From a virus: a stretch of DNA of 20,389 nt. The stretch covers positions 1 to 20,389 of IMG/VR virus record IMGVR_UViG_3300027759_000530, one strand, 5' to 3'. Shown here one piece after another: positions 12,650-20,302 of the stretch. The notes below the pieces were generated by a model. The model was not told where the DNA came from. It searched no databases and saw only the letters and a program-made list of their open reading frames with translations. The position numbers and the translations under genes are program-made. Position 1 is the stretch's first letter, and each line of letters opens with the position of its first letter.

Positions 12650-13024
12650 ATGTCTGCACCTAAAATGCACCCTAACGGGTTTGTGAGTGTCACTAGTACG
12701 GCCAATATGCAGGGCAGAATACAGCTATTTGGTTATGGCTTTCATGAACAAGCGGTAAACCCGGGGGACCTAGTAATCGTTACTACAGATTATCTAGTCG
12801 AAAATGCCAATAGACAAAAAATAGAATTTTGTCTAAAGGTACGCGGTAGGGACATGCACCTATTTGAGGCTGCATCACATACGGCGCGGTTGCTCTGGGA
12901 TGATAATAAACATTGGCTTACGGCGGCTAACGGTACGCTCGGCCTCGACATGCGCGGTAAGAGTGAAATACGCCTATCGGAGTCACTAGCTAACATAGCG
13001 GCGTTTTACCCCCCCTCCGACTAA
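12650..13024 (+). CDS. Unknown protein, 124 residues, the only plus-strand gene
   Basis: ATG at 12650 is preceded by GGGG five bases upstream. The product is predicted mostly beta: V-S-V-T-S-T-A-N-M-Q-G-R-I-Q-L-F-G-Y-G-F near the start, D-L-V-I-V-T-T-D-Y-L-V around 40-50, K-I-E-F-C-L-K-V-R-G-R-D around 57-68, then a region with L-L-W-D-D-N-K-H-W-L and a C-terminus ending F-Y-P-P-S-D. I recognise no family, membrane segment, helix-turn-helix or catalytic motif. It faces the holin genes tail to tail with an 11-base gap and runs against every other gene. A regulatory or early host-interaction role is a guess from position. Confidence 0.75.
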   Translation: MSAPKMHPNGFVSVTSTANMQGRIQLFGYGFHEQAVNPGDLVIVTTDYLVENANRQKIEFCLKVRGRDMHLFEAASHTARLLWDDNKHWLTAANGTLGLDMRGKSEIRLSESLANIAAFYPPSD

Positions 13025-13035
13025 GTGATTATGCG

Positions 13036-13239
13036 CTAGCGGCCTGAGTTTTCGACCACGATCACATAAAGGCGATCGAGTCGCTCCTCAATTCTTGTTA
13101 CTTGGTCTTTCATGGAATTACCGCCATTAGGTAAGAGCTCACGCATAATAGATTTAACCAAGTACCTAACCAAAAAAAAGAATGAGGAGATGAGCGTAGC
13201 GATAGCTACGCCCATCCCGGCCCATTCAGTCGGAGTCAC
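13036..13239 (-). CDS. Small membrane protein with C-terminal coiled coil, probable second holin or holin partner
   Basis: This 67-residue protein has one membrane helix at about residues 7-27 (G-M-G-V-A-I-A-T-L-I-S-S-F-F-F-L-V), a basic R-x-L-V-K-S patch, and a charged helix with D-Q-V-T-R-I-E-E-R-L-D-R-L (about 45-57), a likely short coiled coil. The layout resembles the small single-pass proteins often found next to actinophage holins. The ATG overlaps the upstream holin stop as ATGA. It is the last gene of the late transcript before the convergent plus-strand gene. It could be an antiholin, a pinholin-like partner or a second holin. Confidence 0.7.
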   Translation of the reverse strand: MTPTEWAGMGVAIATLISSFFFLVRYLVKSIMRELLPNGGNSMKDQVTRIEERLDRLYVIVVENSGR

Positions 13240-13421
13240 TTCCCCTTGACTCCGAAAGCTGCATCGTTAGGGTTTAGCCAGCGCAGCGCTACAGGTACAA
13301 GGGCTGCAACTCCGCCCATGGCTAGTTTTTTTGGATCAGTAATGCCGGCAGCGTACATACCTAGCGCAGCTGCTAAAAATGATCTGGCCCATGAGGCCGC
13401 GGTCTCTTTTAATTCTTTCAT
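13236..13421 (-). CDS. Holin
   Basis: This 61-residue protein has a basic/charged N-terminus (M-K-E-L-K-E-T-A-A-S-W-A-R), a first hydrophobic helix at about 13-27 (S-F-L-A-A-A-L-G-M-Y-A-A-G), a short turn with D-P-K-K, a second helix at about 34-48 (A-M-G-G-V-A-A-L-V-P-V-A-L) and a polar tail. Two helices in about 60 residues fit the r1t-like holins of actinophages. The gene overlaps the upstream endolysin stop as ATGA. Holin pores would let the M15 peptidase reach the wall. Confidence 0.8.
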   Translation of the reverse strand: MKELKETAASWARSFLAAALGMYAAGITDPKKLAMGGVAALVPVALRWLNPNDAAFGVKGK

Positions 13422-13888
13422 CGTTTTAGTCCTAACTTAGAGATTAGCGCCTCGACTTTTGCCGGTGCGATTTCAACCTCGAAGTGCATCTCGTCGATCC
13501 TGCCCTTGTAATCGCCGCCCCACTTGAGGCCGTATTTTTTAGCAAGTGCCCTAATCATCGGTACTTTCTCAGGCGGGAATGTGCCCACCTTGCCTAGAGG
13601 ATGTTTAGTCGCGTTAAGGTCGATCGCCGTGCCGGATGAGTGACACGAAAGGCGATCAGTAGATCCGCGTACATTTCTAAACGCGTACGCCCAGTCATCG
13701 TAAACGCCTTGATCTATCGGCTCTATTAGCTCATGAAACTCAGAGGCGAAAGCTGCAAGTAATGGCCCTACACTCTCGGCACATTTAAGTTTACGATCCG
13801 TACCCTTTACCGGGTAAGAGGTAATTCTAATTTCATCTGGGTCTTTACTGGCCGGGTAGCCATTGTAGCTCCGCAACGTGTTCTGCAT
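13418..13888 (-). CDS. M15-family peptidase endolysin
   Basis: This 156-residue protein shows the zinc peptidase signature of VanY/L-Ala-D-Glu peptidases: S-C-H-S-S-G-T-A-I-D at 81-90 with H83 and D90, and D-E-M-H-F-E at 132-137 with the third zinc ligand H135. It cleaves peptide bonds in the cell wall. It is a single catalytic domain with no visible wall-binding domain, no signal peptide and no membrane segment, so release depends on the holin genes directly downstream. The start at 13888 lies inside the preceding gene (44-base overlap); no other good start precedes the domain. Confidence 0.88.
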   Translation of the reverse strand: MQNTLRSYNGYPASKDPDEIRITSYPVKGTDRKLKCAESVGPLLAAFASEFHELIEPIDQGVYDDWAYAFRNVRGSTDRLSCHSSGTAIDLNATKHPLGKVGTFPPEKVPMIRALAKKYGLKWGGDYKGRIDEMHFEVEIAPAKVEALISKLGLKR

Positions 13889-14171
13889 TTGAGCACTCCC
13901 ATCGCATTAAATCGTTAAGTACTATTTCAGAATGTCCGCACTTTGGCTCAGGCGGAATAAATGCATCAAAAACTTCATCGTATTTATAACCGATTCCGGC
14001 ATAGTTATATCTAATGTTGCCGTTATAACTTGTACGTTTACATACTTGTCCTCGGATTTCTCCGTACGCCTGCTCCCAATCAGTTATGCCGTCTATGATT
14101 TCCCACTCATCGCGGCCTGTAATAACCTCGGTAACGATATTATTCTCATCTAAAAATGCATAGTGAGCCAT
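13845..14171 (-). CDS. Phage tail-associated protein of the MAHYAxLDENNIV type
   Basis: This 108-residue protein starts MAHYAFLDENNIVTEVI and contains T-S-Y-N-G-N-I-R-Y-N-Y-A-G-I-G-Y-K-Y-D and D-A-F-I-P-P, the hallmarks of a small family widespread in aquatic phages next to tail fibre genes. The usual continuation after P-P is replaced by a Cys-containing tail (C-G-H-S-E-I-V-L-N-D-L-M-R-W-E-C-S). TAATG joins it to the fibre gene upstream. It is probably a virion or fibre-assembly component; the biochemical role of the family is not established. Confidence 0.75.
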   Translation of the reverse strand: MAHYAFLDENNIVTEVITGRDEWEIIDGITDWEQAYGEIRGQVCKRTSYNGNIRYNYAGIGYKYDEVFDAFIPPEPKCGHSEIVLNDLMRWECSNAEHVAELQWLPGQ

Positions 14172-15046
14172 TAGACAGTCACCGTTCCCGTTCCAGATGT
14201 GAATGAGTAAATCTTAAAACCACCTGTTGTAGTCTTTGTGTAAACTAGTGTTCCTGCAATTGTAGTCAAATCTGGGAATGTATCGGCGTAGCGAATTATC
14301 ACAATTCCCGATCCGCCATTACCTCCTGAACCTGCGAATGAACTTTGATATGCAGCTCCGCCTCCACCAGATCCAGTATTTACTACACCTGCTGCGCCTG
14401 AATTATTTGTACCTGCTGCACCAGCGTTTCCACCAATACTGCTTCCACCGAGTCCAGCAGTTCCTCCTTGATAAGTCGCCGCGCCTCCGCCGCCTGCATA
14501 AGTTACGGATGCGCCTGAATAACTATTAGCAGTTCCTGCGCCGCCATTGCCGCCTGCAGTGCTAGTTCCGTTTGCACCTACTGCACTTGCTCCGCCGCCG
14601 CCACCACCACCGTAATTAGGAGCTGCACTATTGCCTGAACCGCCATTGTTGCCTTGAGAAGGTGAAGCACTCGGAGTGTTACCTGTTCCGCCGCTGCTCC
14701 CGTTATATCCGCCGCCGCCTGAACCGCCGTTGCCACCATTTCGTGCACCACTTGATGAAGCGAAACCTCCACCTGCTGAAGTAATAGATGAAAATACTGA
14801 ATCTGATCCTACTGTTCCATCTGCGTTACCGATTGGATTAACTCCGCCTGCACCGCCAGCGCCAATTGTTACTGTAAAACTTGCACCGATTGAGAAACTT
14901 GCAGCAGTTCTAAATCCACCTGCACCTCCGCCTGCTGAACCACCATTAGCACCGCCGCCGCCACCTGCGACGACTAGATAATCTACAGAAGATGGGGGAA
15001 CCACTAGGTTAGGTCTGCTATAAAATGCTAAGCAATTATTGAGCAT
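14171..15046 (-). CDS. Glycine-rich tail fibre protein
   Basis: With ATG at 15046 (TAATG junction with the preceding stop) the protein has 291 residues; a longer frame from 15073 is possible but has no support. After a short N-terminus comes V-D-Y-L-V-V-A-G-G-G-G-G, then about 200 residues of Gly/Ala/Ser/Asn repeats, then G-I-V-I-I-R-Y and a beta C-terminus. This is the known glycine-rich fibre design of phages infecting aquatic bacteria, where polyglycine-type helices pack into a stiff tip that binds the host. The Gly-rich DNA produces long Pro-rich open frames on the other strand that are not genes. It is likely the receptor-binding part. Confidence 0.85.
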   Translation of the reverse strand: MLNNCLAFYSRPNLVVPPSSVDYLVVAGGGGGANGGSAGGGAGGFRTAASFSIGASFTVTIGAGGAGGVNPIGNADGTVGSDSVFSSITSAGGGFASSSGARNGGNGGSGGGGYNGSSGGTGNTPSASPSQGNNGGSGNSAAPNYGGGGGGGASAVGANGTSTAGGNGGAGTANSYSGASVTYAGGGGAATYQGGTAGLGGSSIGGNAGAAGTNNSGAAGVVNTGSGGGGAAYQSSFAGSGGNGGSGIVIIRYADTFPDLTTIAGTLVYTKTTTGGFKIYSFTSGTGTVTV

Positions 15047-15435
15047 TAGCCAATAGCCCCGACGACGTACCAAGCGTCTGTGCCTGTTTTAATGCATGCA
15101 GCGCTTCTATATTGTGCAAGCGTAGGCGCGGCAGGGACTGTGCCTGCCGAGAGAATTGTAGTAGTTCCTGGAGTCACTGCCGATATAGTACAAGCGCCTA
15201 CGCCTATATTAAGAATTGTAAGTACTGTGCCAATTGGAAAAGCAACAGAGGCATTAGTAGGTATTTTAATGGCATTAGCTGAGGCATTAGATTGCGTAAT
15301 AAGTACCTGATATTGGTCATTAAGTACCGTCGTATAAGTAGTGCCTGTCTGTGCATTGAGAGTAAAAGCTACTAAAGAATTATAATCTGCCGCTGTAAAG
15401 ATATCTCCCGTAACGGCCGGCATACCTACAACCAT
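15046..15435 (-). CDS. Fibre-base / tail-tip protein, complete copy
   Basis: This is the complete 129-residue counterpart of the partial gene at 1-258. It starts with ATG at 15435, aligned with the start of the other copy, and GGGGG lies 5 bases upstream. A later ATG at 15423 would remove four residues. The body is Ala/Thr/Val/Ile-rich beta strands with A-P-T-L-A-Q-Y-R-S-A near the C-terminus and ends A-W-Y-V-V-G-A-I-G. This end matches the short beta-barrel domains placed before fibre tips. It probably links the distal tail protein to the glycine-rich fibre; that role is inferred from position. Confidence 0.75.
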   Translation of the reverse strand: MVVGMPAVTGDIFTAADYNSLVAFTLNAQTGTTYTTVLNDQYQVLITQSNASANAIKIPTNASVAFPIGTVLTILNIGVGACTISAVTPGTTTILSAGTVPAAPTLAQYRSAACIKTGTDAWYVVGAIG

Positions 15436-15444
15436 CTGAACCCC

Positions 15445-16689
15445 CTAATATCCCATAATCGATTGTCCGATTATCCCGTAAGTACTTGATCCAACGATAA
15501 AAGCCTCGACGATTGGCTCGAGGGTAGTTACGGTGCATTTCATTTCGTTAGGGGTGATCTGCCACGCTAGTCCCTGCACCTGTAGGGTCTTAGTTATGTA
15601 ACTGCCGCCGGGCTGCTCGTCGGTAATAGTGACGTTATCGAAATACTCAAGCCCGATCATCGTATCGGTAGGCACTGACGTATTTAATAAATCGACGGTC
15701 ATGGCATCGATCCGCATAGTGGTCTCGGCTCTAGTAGCTACATAGATCCGGGCTATGTCTAGTACCTGTGCATCGGTCTCCGGGATCATCTCGGTAATTG
15801 TCGTACCGTGAGGGAAGTACTTAGCCGATGAGGTGGCATTACTTACTACTTGAGCACTGCCGCTAATCCGAGTCATAGAGGATTGATTGATAATTAATTT
15901 ATCGTCAAAGGCGTATTTGAGATCACTTGCCGGTATCCCTGTAGTTTGGTTAAAGGCGATTGCGGCATTGGCTAAAGTGCCGGATACATCCGTGCGATCT
16001 CTAAACTCAGCCGTACCATCGGCCTTTATGTAAAAGGCCCCCTGCTCGGCAAACTCGGCCGCCTTGAGAGCTGCAAGCGATGTACGAGCTGTCCCCGGAT
16101 CAGCCTGCACCGTCGTACTACCGGCATCGACTGTACGCATCGATGTAGGGAATGAGACTTGATCGAGGATCTTGCCGATACGTGTACCCGTAGTCTGACC
16201 AGCTGTAGCATCGGTAACGGTTGCCACGTTAGCCATCTGAAATAATCTAAAAGCATCCGAGCAGACAATATCTACATACCCTAATTCTTGGCCCGTTGGA
16301 TAAGAATAGTTATATGAATCGACATAGCCTGAAAATAAAAACTTTTGGGATGTAGAGGTGGTTGCAGCTACGCGGATCTTTCTTAGGGGAGTGAGGTAGC
16401 CGTAATACGGGCTAGCCGTATTCTGAGGATTGAAGTCTCCATTTTGATCGATCACTCTTACCGTACAGGTGCCAGTCTCGTAGGTATCACGCATGACGTT
16501 ACGGCCACGGCTAATTTTGATTGATCTAGTTTGGTCGCTCAGATCGACTACAGGCTCTGGCACTTCACTCGAGGCGAATTGATTTACGCCGATAACGCCG
16601 TACTTAGAATCGCCCACTGTAAACGGATAGCCGAATGTAGCGCCTTGGCTGAAATCGAATGACACTGAGATCGTTGCAGGTAAGGCCAT
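15445..16689 (-). CDS. Distal/minor tail protein, copy 2
   Basis: This second copy of the 414-residue tail-tip protein has the same length as the first. Differences in protein are few: N60S, scattered Ile/Val changes, a patch at residues 218-235 (F-Y-I-K-A-D-G-T-A-E-F-R-D-R-T-D here), and F to Y at the end motif (Y-G-I-I-G). The DNA differs much more, mostly at third codon positions, which shows long separate evolution under constraint. TAATG joins it to the tape measure gene. Functional remarks given for 270-1514 apply. Confidence 0.8.
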   Translation of the reverse strand: MALPATISVSFDFSQGATFGYPFTVGDSKYGVIGVNQFASSEVPEPVVDLSDQTRSIKISRGRNVMRDTYETGTCTVRVIDQNGDFNPQNTASPYYGYLTPLRKIRVAATTSTSQKFLFSGYVDSYNYSYPTGQELGYVDIVCSDAFRLFQMANVATVTDATAGQTTGTRIGKILDQVSFPTSMRTVDAGSTTVQADPGTARTSLAALKAAEFAEQGAFYIKADGTAEFRDRTDVSGTLANAAIAFNQTTGIPASDLKYAFDDKLIINQSSMTRISGSAQVVSNATSSAKYFPHGTTITEMIPETDAQVLDIARIYVATRAETTMRIDAMTVDLLNTSVPTDTMIGLEYFDNVTITDEQPGGSYITKTLQVQGLAWQITPNEMKCTVTTLEPIVEAFIVGSSTYGIIGQSIMGY

Positions 16690-18347
16690 TAGGTAGCTAC
16701 CGCTCCTCTAAAGTTGCCTCTATTAACCGTGTTAAAAGATCCAGATAGTGAGTCATTAATAGAGGAGTCACGGATGGCTCCACCTACCGTTTGACCGTCG
16801 AGCTCTACGGTTATATTGATCGGCGGTGTATAGCTAGGTTGCCCAGTAACTCCAGCGATTACGCCTGCTCTTAATCCGCCGCCGGGCCCAAAATCTCTCA
16901 CGCTATCGCTAGGCATATCCGGTACTAGGTTGGGCGGGTAAGGCCCGTACGGGTTTTTAACCGATGGTGGATATTGTGGCAGGGTCACACCCGGAGGTAT
17001 TGGCGTACCAAAATTAGGCGGGTACCAATTACGGTACGGGTTAGGAGCCTCAGGCGTAGCTAGTAATAAAGCGTTTAGATCGTTTTGCCGCTTTACTGCC
17101 TCCGTTAATTGACCGGCTAACTTAGTAGCGGCTGTATCGTTTTTATCTAAAAGTGCTAGCTGCAAGTTAAGGGATAGGCGATCAGTCTCGCTAATCTGTC
17201 CCTTAAGCGCAGCGGCTATACCAATACGCTCTAAGTCTAAAATTCCAGCAGATTTTTCTAACGCGGCCTTTTTCTTGGCCTCGGCTAAGCCTTTGGCCGT
17301 AAGAGCTGCTAGATCCTTTTGCCGTTTGAGAGCATCCGCCTCCGCCTTTTTTCGCTTAGCCTCCTCAGCCGCCGTAGGATAAATACCGACCGCCATAGAT
17401 CCGTAGTATCCCTGTGTAGGTATAGTACGAGCCGCGGTATATTCTGCGCCAGATTTACTTAATTCGTCTAATCCCTTTTTGATTACACTTATAGCAGTAG
17501 CAAAAGGTGAAGAATATCCGGCAACTTTGCCGCCCTTACCGCCCATACCAGGAATCTTATTTAATTTATCTATAAGTACGCCCGTACCTATAATTGCATC
17601 GCCTACATAGGTACCAAAATCTTGCATAGAGTCCGCTAAAGGTTGGACGGTATTACCTTCACCGGCTAATAATTGTAAAGCGGTTACTAAGCCCTTACCT
17701 ATACTCTCTTTAGCCTCACCGGCGGCGGTACCAAGTAACTCTATTTGACCTGCATAAGTAGTTAGATATGCGGCACTAGCACCGCTAAATTGTGCAGTGA
17801 GTTTACTCTGCACGTCGGAGAAACTCATCGTCTTGAGTTCAGCGTTAGTAAGTCCTAGAGAATATTTTTTAAGACCCTTAGTATTACCTACATACGCGGA
17901 GGCTAAATCGCCTACTACGCTCTCGTACTCGACACCGGATCCCCGACTTATGTCTAACGCTTGTGTAAGTAATTCTTGAGACTTAGTAACTGAGCCCGTG
18001 GTCTGTAATAGTTTTTGCATAGACGGCCGAAGCATGTCATCGGCTACCCCTGAGGCTTGAGATAACTCCGATATAAAACGCTCGATCTTAGGAGTCTCAA
18101 ATGCTAAACCTAAATTTTTTACGGATACGGCTAACTGAGAGGCGGCTTTTTGATCTGCTATAAAAGCCTTAGCTGCTTCCTTACCGAATCTAATAATGGC
18201 ATCAACACTAAACGCGGCGGCAAGTGCTCCAGCCGCTTTTTTTGCGCCTTTCTCAAAAGACGATATTTCTTTACTGCCCTTTTTTAGCGCCTTGCCATCG
18301 AAGGTAGTTACAGCGCTTACGACTAAACTAGGTAACGTAGCCATCAT
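16689..18347 (-). CDS. Tail tape measure protein, copy 2
   Basis: At 552 residues this is four longer than the first copy. Residues 1 to about 435 are identical to copy 1 and the underlying DNA from 17035 to the start shows no difference. The Pro-rich linker (about 436-500) is entirely different in sequence though similar in composition, here with Y-P-P-N-F-G, P-P-G-V-T-L-P-Q-Y-P-P-S and P-Y-G-P-Y-P-P-N. The last 40 residues (from P-P-I-N-I-T-V) are again conserved. A four- to five-residue insertion (T-G-Q-P-S-Y) before that end adds length. The start overlaps the gp10-like stop as ATGA. Confidence 0.9.
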   Translation of the reverse strand: MMATLPSLVVSAVTTFDGKALKKGSKEISSFEKGAKKAAGALAAAFSVDAIIRFGKEAAKAFIADQKAASQLAVSVKNLGLAFETPKIERFISELSQASGVADDMLRPSMQKLLQTTGSVTKSQELLTQALDISRGSGVEYESVVGDLASAYVGNTKGLKKYSLGLTNAELKTMSFSDVQSKLTAQFSGASAAYLTTYAGQIELLGTAAGEAKESIGKGLVTALQLLAGEGNTVQPLADSMQDFGTYVGDAIIGTGVLIDKLNKIPGMGGKGGKVAGYSSPFATAISVIKKGLDELSKSGAEYTAARTIPTQGYYGSMAVGIYPTAAEEAKRKKAEADALKRQKDLAALTAKGLAEAKKKAALEKSAGILDLERIGIAAALKGQISETDRLSLNLQLALLDKNDTAATKLAGQLTEAVKRQNDLNALLLATPEAPNPYRNWYPPNFGTPIPPGVTLPQYPPSVKNPYGPYPPNLVPDMPSDSVRDFGPGGGLRAGVIAGVTGQPSYTPPINITVELDGQTVGGAIRDSSINDSLSGSFNTVNRGNFRGAVAT

Positions 18348-18961
18348 GCAGCCTTTGTGTAGTTGCCTTTATTAAAGGCCGCTATCGTGTTTTCGATCGC
18401 TTTAATGACTGCCGCCTGAGCCTTGCCCTCATCCTCAGCCCACGCTCTAAAGATCATGCGGCCTCGCTCCTCGCGCTTGCTACCGTAGAGCTGTCCCATT
18501 CGACTCACAAAATGATTGCCGGCCTCAGGGTTATTTGATCGGTAGCCTTTACGCGAGCTATTTTCAGCTCGTCCAGCCGTCTCATAGATAGCACCGGCAG
18601 CCGATTTGTTACCTACGTAATACAGAGCTCGCCACCCGTTGCGGTTACGTTCACCGGCAGGCTGAGCATAAAAAATACCTTTTTTTACGGTTGCATAGTC
18701 ATAGAGTGGAAAGAGTCGGACTCGACCCTCAGTATTAAAATTTCTAAAGGCCGAGTTTTTTGCCGTAATAGTCTTGCCCTCAGTATTTTCATTCCACGCA
18801 TAAAGATTATCCGGCTGAGGAGATGGAGCATATCCTCGAGCCTTATCTCTAATTGGCAGCATGATCGCTTTTATTTGTTTATTCATTTCTTTGAGCAGCT
18901 CGGGATCTACTTTACGGATGGCTTTAATAGTCTGCTTAACGCCTTTTACTTCTATAGGCAT
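18344..18961 (-). CDS. HK97 gp10-like head-tail/tail protein, copy 2
   Basis: Same 205-residue length as 3157-3774, with under ten replacements, including S60T, K-N-K to R-N-R near 105, and G-N to E-N and N to K near 133-138. The changes concentrate in the middle, basic segment; both ends are conserved. Signals match copy 1: AAAGGAG before ATG, start inside the chaperone -1 frame, and ATGA into the tape measure. The identical tape measure block extends into the 3' part of this gene to about 18462. Confidence 0.7.
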   Translation of the reverse strand: MPIEVKGVKQTIKAIRKVDPELLKEMNKQIKAIMLPIRDKARGYAPSPQPDNLYAWNENTEGKTITAKNSAFRNFNTEGRVRLFPLYDYATVKKGIFYAQPAGERNRNGWRALYYVGNKSAAGAIYETAGRAENSSRKGYRSNNPEAGNHFVSRMGQLYGSKREERGRMIFRAWAEDEGKAQAAVIKAIENTIAAFNKGNYTKAA

Positions 18962-19106
18962 CCGCTTGCTCCTTTGCTCGATCCTTTAATGCTTTTAATA
19001 ACATTTGTAACATTGACGCATCTAAATCTATTAACGCTTGAGGAGGGATAGCCGTCTCAATACTTAATCGAGCTATGAGATAGTGCAGGCTCTCCCTGTC
19101 TAAGCT
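18936..19106 (-). CDS. Tail assembly chaperone, -1 frameshift extension (T part), copy 2
   Basis: This is the 56-residue extension matching 3749-3919 with identical protein. Both base differences between copies (in the codons for the Ala of L-K-A-L-K and of P-Q-A-L) are silent in this frame. It has no start codon of its own and is reached only by the slip at 19106-19112. It ends at TAA 18936-18938, 26 bases inside the gp10-like gene. Confidence 0.82.
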   Translation of the reverse strand, partial: SLDRESLHYLIARLSIETAIPPQALIDLDASMLQMLLKALKDRAKEQADAYRSKRR

Positions 19107-19357
19107 AAAGGGTCTGACTCGGCAACCTCCACACTTTTTAAGGTGTCGAGGTAATCTGGGCCAAAAGGTTTAACTACTACGCCGCTTAGGCGTAGCCCCT
19201 CATGCGATAGGGCATATACATCGCTTTGCTTTTCGTCATCCCGAAACGCTTTATGAAAGCCCTTTTTAGCATAAAGTTCGAACCAATACTCAAGCCTTGG
19301 CGTGATCTCGATATTATGTACTGATCCGTCGATCATCGTAACGATTAGCTTTGCCAT
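19100..19357 (-). CDS. Tail assembly chaperone (G part), copy 2
   Basis: 85 residues, as in copy 1. The C-terminal 30 residues, from L-R-L-S-G-V-V-V-K-P, are identical, while the first 55 differ at about ten positions: V9I, A12S, D15N, A25W, S37A, and the segment D-D-E-K-Q-S-D-V-Y-A-L-S-H in place of D-D-E-M-Q-T-S-V-Y-W-L-S-W. Divergence rises toward the major tail protein gene, so this N-terminal half travels with that diverged cassette. The role is tape measure chaperoning, as for copy 1. Confidence 0.8.
   Translation of the reverse strand: MAKLIVTMIDGSVHNIEITPRLEYWFELYAKKGFHKAFRDDEKQSDVYALSHEGLRLSGVVVKPFGPDYLDTLKSVEVAESDPLA
19106..19112 (-). promoter_or_regulatory. Programmed -1 ribosomal frameshift site CCCTTTA, copy 2
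   Basis: The heptamer and its distance from the zero-frame stop TAG (19100-19102) are the same as in the first copy. Conservation of site, frame and extension across both copies makes the -1 frameshift the best reading. Confidence 0.85.
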
Positions 19358-19381
19358 GATGTGCCCCTTTGTTTAATTGGA

Positions 19382-19789
19382 TTATGAAGTAGTAATTGCT
19401 ACGGTGCCTGAGACTGTCCACGTTACAGACTGAGTACCTAGATCGCCCACCGCACCGTTAATATCGGTGAGGTTATTGACAAGGCAGGTCATTGTGTAAA
19501 GTGGATTAGTTGCAGATGTAGCCGCTGAGGTCTGCTTGAGTGTTACGCTTACGTTAGTACCGTAAGCAGTCTGCAAGGTTTGTAGTACGTTTGCGGAGGC
19601 CGTGTCATTGAGAAAGTCAATCGTTAGAGATGATGCTTCCAACCCTTTAACGAATGTGTGACCACTCTGGCCCATCGCTGTAGTCTCAAGCTCATCGAAG
19701 GTACGGTTAAGTGTTACAGATGTAACGTGGTTAGATAGATCAACGGAGTTTACCGTGACTACTACTCCATTATTAAGAAATACAGCCAT
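19382..19789 (-). CDS. Major tail (tube) protein, copy 2
   Basis: This 135-residue version begins MAVFLNNGVVVTVNSVDLSN and keeps the D-E-L-E-T-T-x-M-G-Q-S-G-H-T core and the S-G-T-V-A-I-T-T-S end. It uses ATG (copy 1 uses GTG) with GAGGAA just upstream from the micro-gene end. Replacements are spread along the whole protein and a two-residue gap lies near residue 75. The fold is clearly the same, the surface probably differs. Confidence 0.82.
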   Translation of the reverse strand: MAVFLNNGVVVTVNSVDLSNHVTSVTLNRTFDELETTAMGQSGHTFVKGLEASSLTIDFLNDTASANVLQTLQTAYGTNVSVTLKQTSAATSATNPLYTMTCLVNNLTDINGAVGDLGTQSVTWTVSGTVAITTS

Positions 19790-19794
19790 GGTTA

Positions 19795-19905
19795 TTATTC
19801 CTCGTCTTTCTTAGTAGTTATTGGTTTAGGTATTGATTTTGTAACTTGACCGATTAAAGCCAAGAAATCGTTATTTTCTTTATTCCATTGATCCATGTCG
19901 GTCAT
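19795..19905 (-). CDS. Micro-gene, 36 residues, copy 2
   Basis: ATG at 19905 and TAA at 19795-19797 bound 36 codons: it begins MTDMDQWNKENNDF and ends with T-T-K-K-D-E-E. GGAG stands 6 bases before the ATG. Compared with copy 1 the DNA is heavily changed and one codon longer, yet the frame, start, stop position relative to the next gene and several residues are kept. No known family. It could be a tail tube assembly factor or a leader peptide that couples translation to the major tail protein. Confidence 0.68.
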   Translation of the reverse strand: MTDMDQWNKENNDFLALIGQVTKSIPKPITTKKDEE

Positions 19906-19907
19906 AG

Positions 19908-20300
19908 TTAACTCCAGCTCGTTAGTACGGATATGTCAAAACTGGCAGTAAGTAAGTCGCCGCTCTGTACGCTAAGCACTGAGGGAGCCGACATACTGCC
20001 AACATTCATTACGATCGTTGAGGCGGCTAGCTTGTTAAAGACTGCAACCGCTAAAGTTTCAATACCGTTCAAGTTCCCTTGATTGTCTAACATCGGTACT
20101 GTCATAATAATTTTAAGGTTTGCTAAAGGTGAGATCGTGTTATACGTATTATTATTAGGAGTTATGTAAGGATCGCTAGGAGCCACGATTACGCTATTAG
20201 CCGTAATAGTTGAAGGCGGAAACGCGTAGGTATTCCACACACTCGCATTAGCAAGGGCTGTAGCTAGATTAGCTCGTAGGGTAGTAATGGCCGCTGGCAT
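19908..20300 (-). CDS. Tail terminator / head-tail completion protein, copy 2
   Basis: This 130-residue copy matches 4723-5115 except for two residues, and most of its DNA is identical, including the intergenic bases before it. It starts two bases after the connector stop. With the diverged major tail protein just downstream, the sharp change in similarity near 19905 marks one edge of the divergent cassette. Confidence 0.7.
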   Translation of the reverse strand: MPAAITTLRANLATALANASVWNTYAFPPSTITANSVIVAPSDPYITPNNNTYNTISPLANLKIIMTVPMLDNQGNLNGIETLAVAVFNKLAASTIVMNVGSMSAPSVLSVQSGDLLTASFDISVLTSWS

Positions 20301-20302
20301 CT

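Noticed and set aside
14278-14981. Long open frames on the plus strand (14278-14529, 14676-14981), one strongly Pro-rich
   Set aside because: They are the antisense of Gly-rich codons in the fibre gene; no ribosome sites and no family resemblance.
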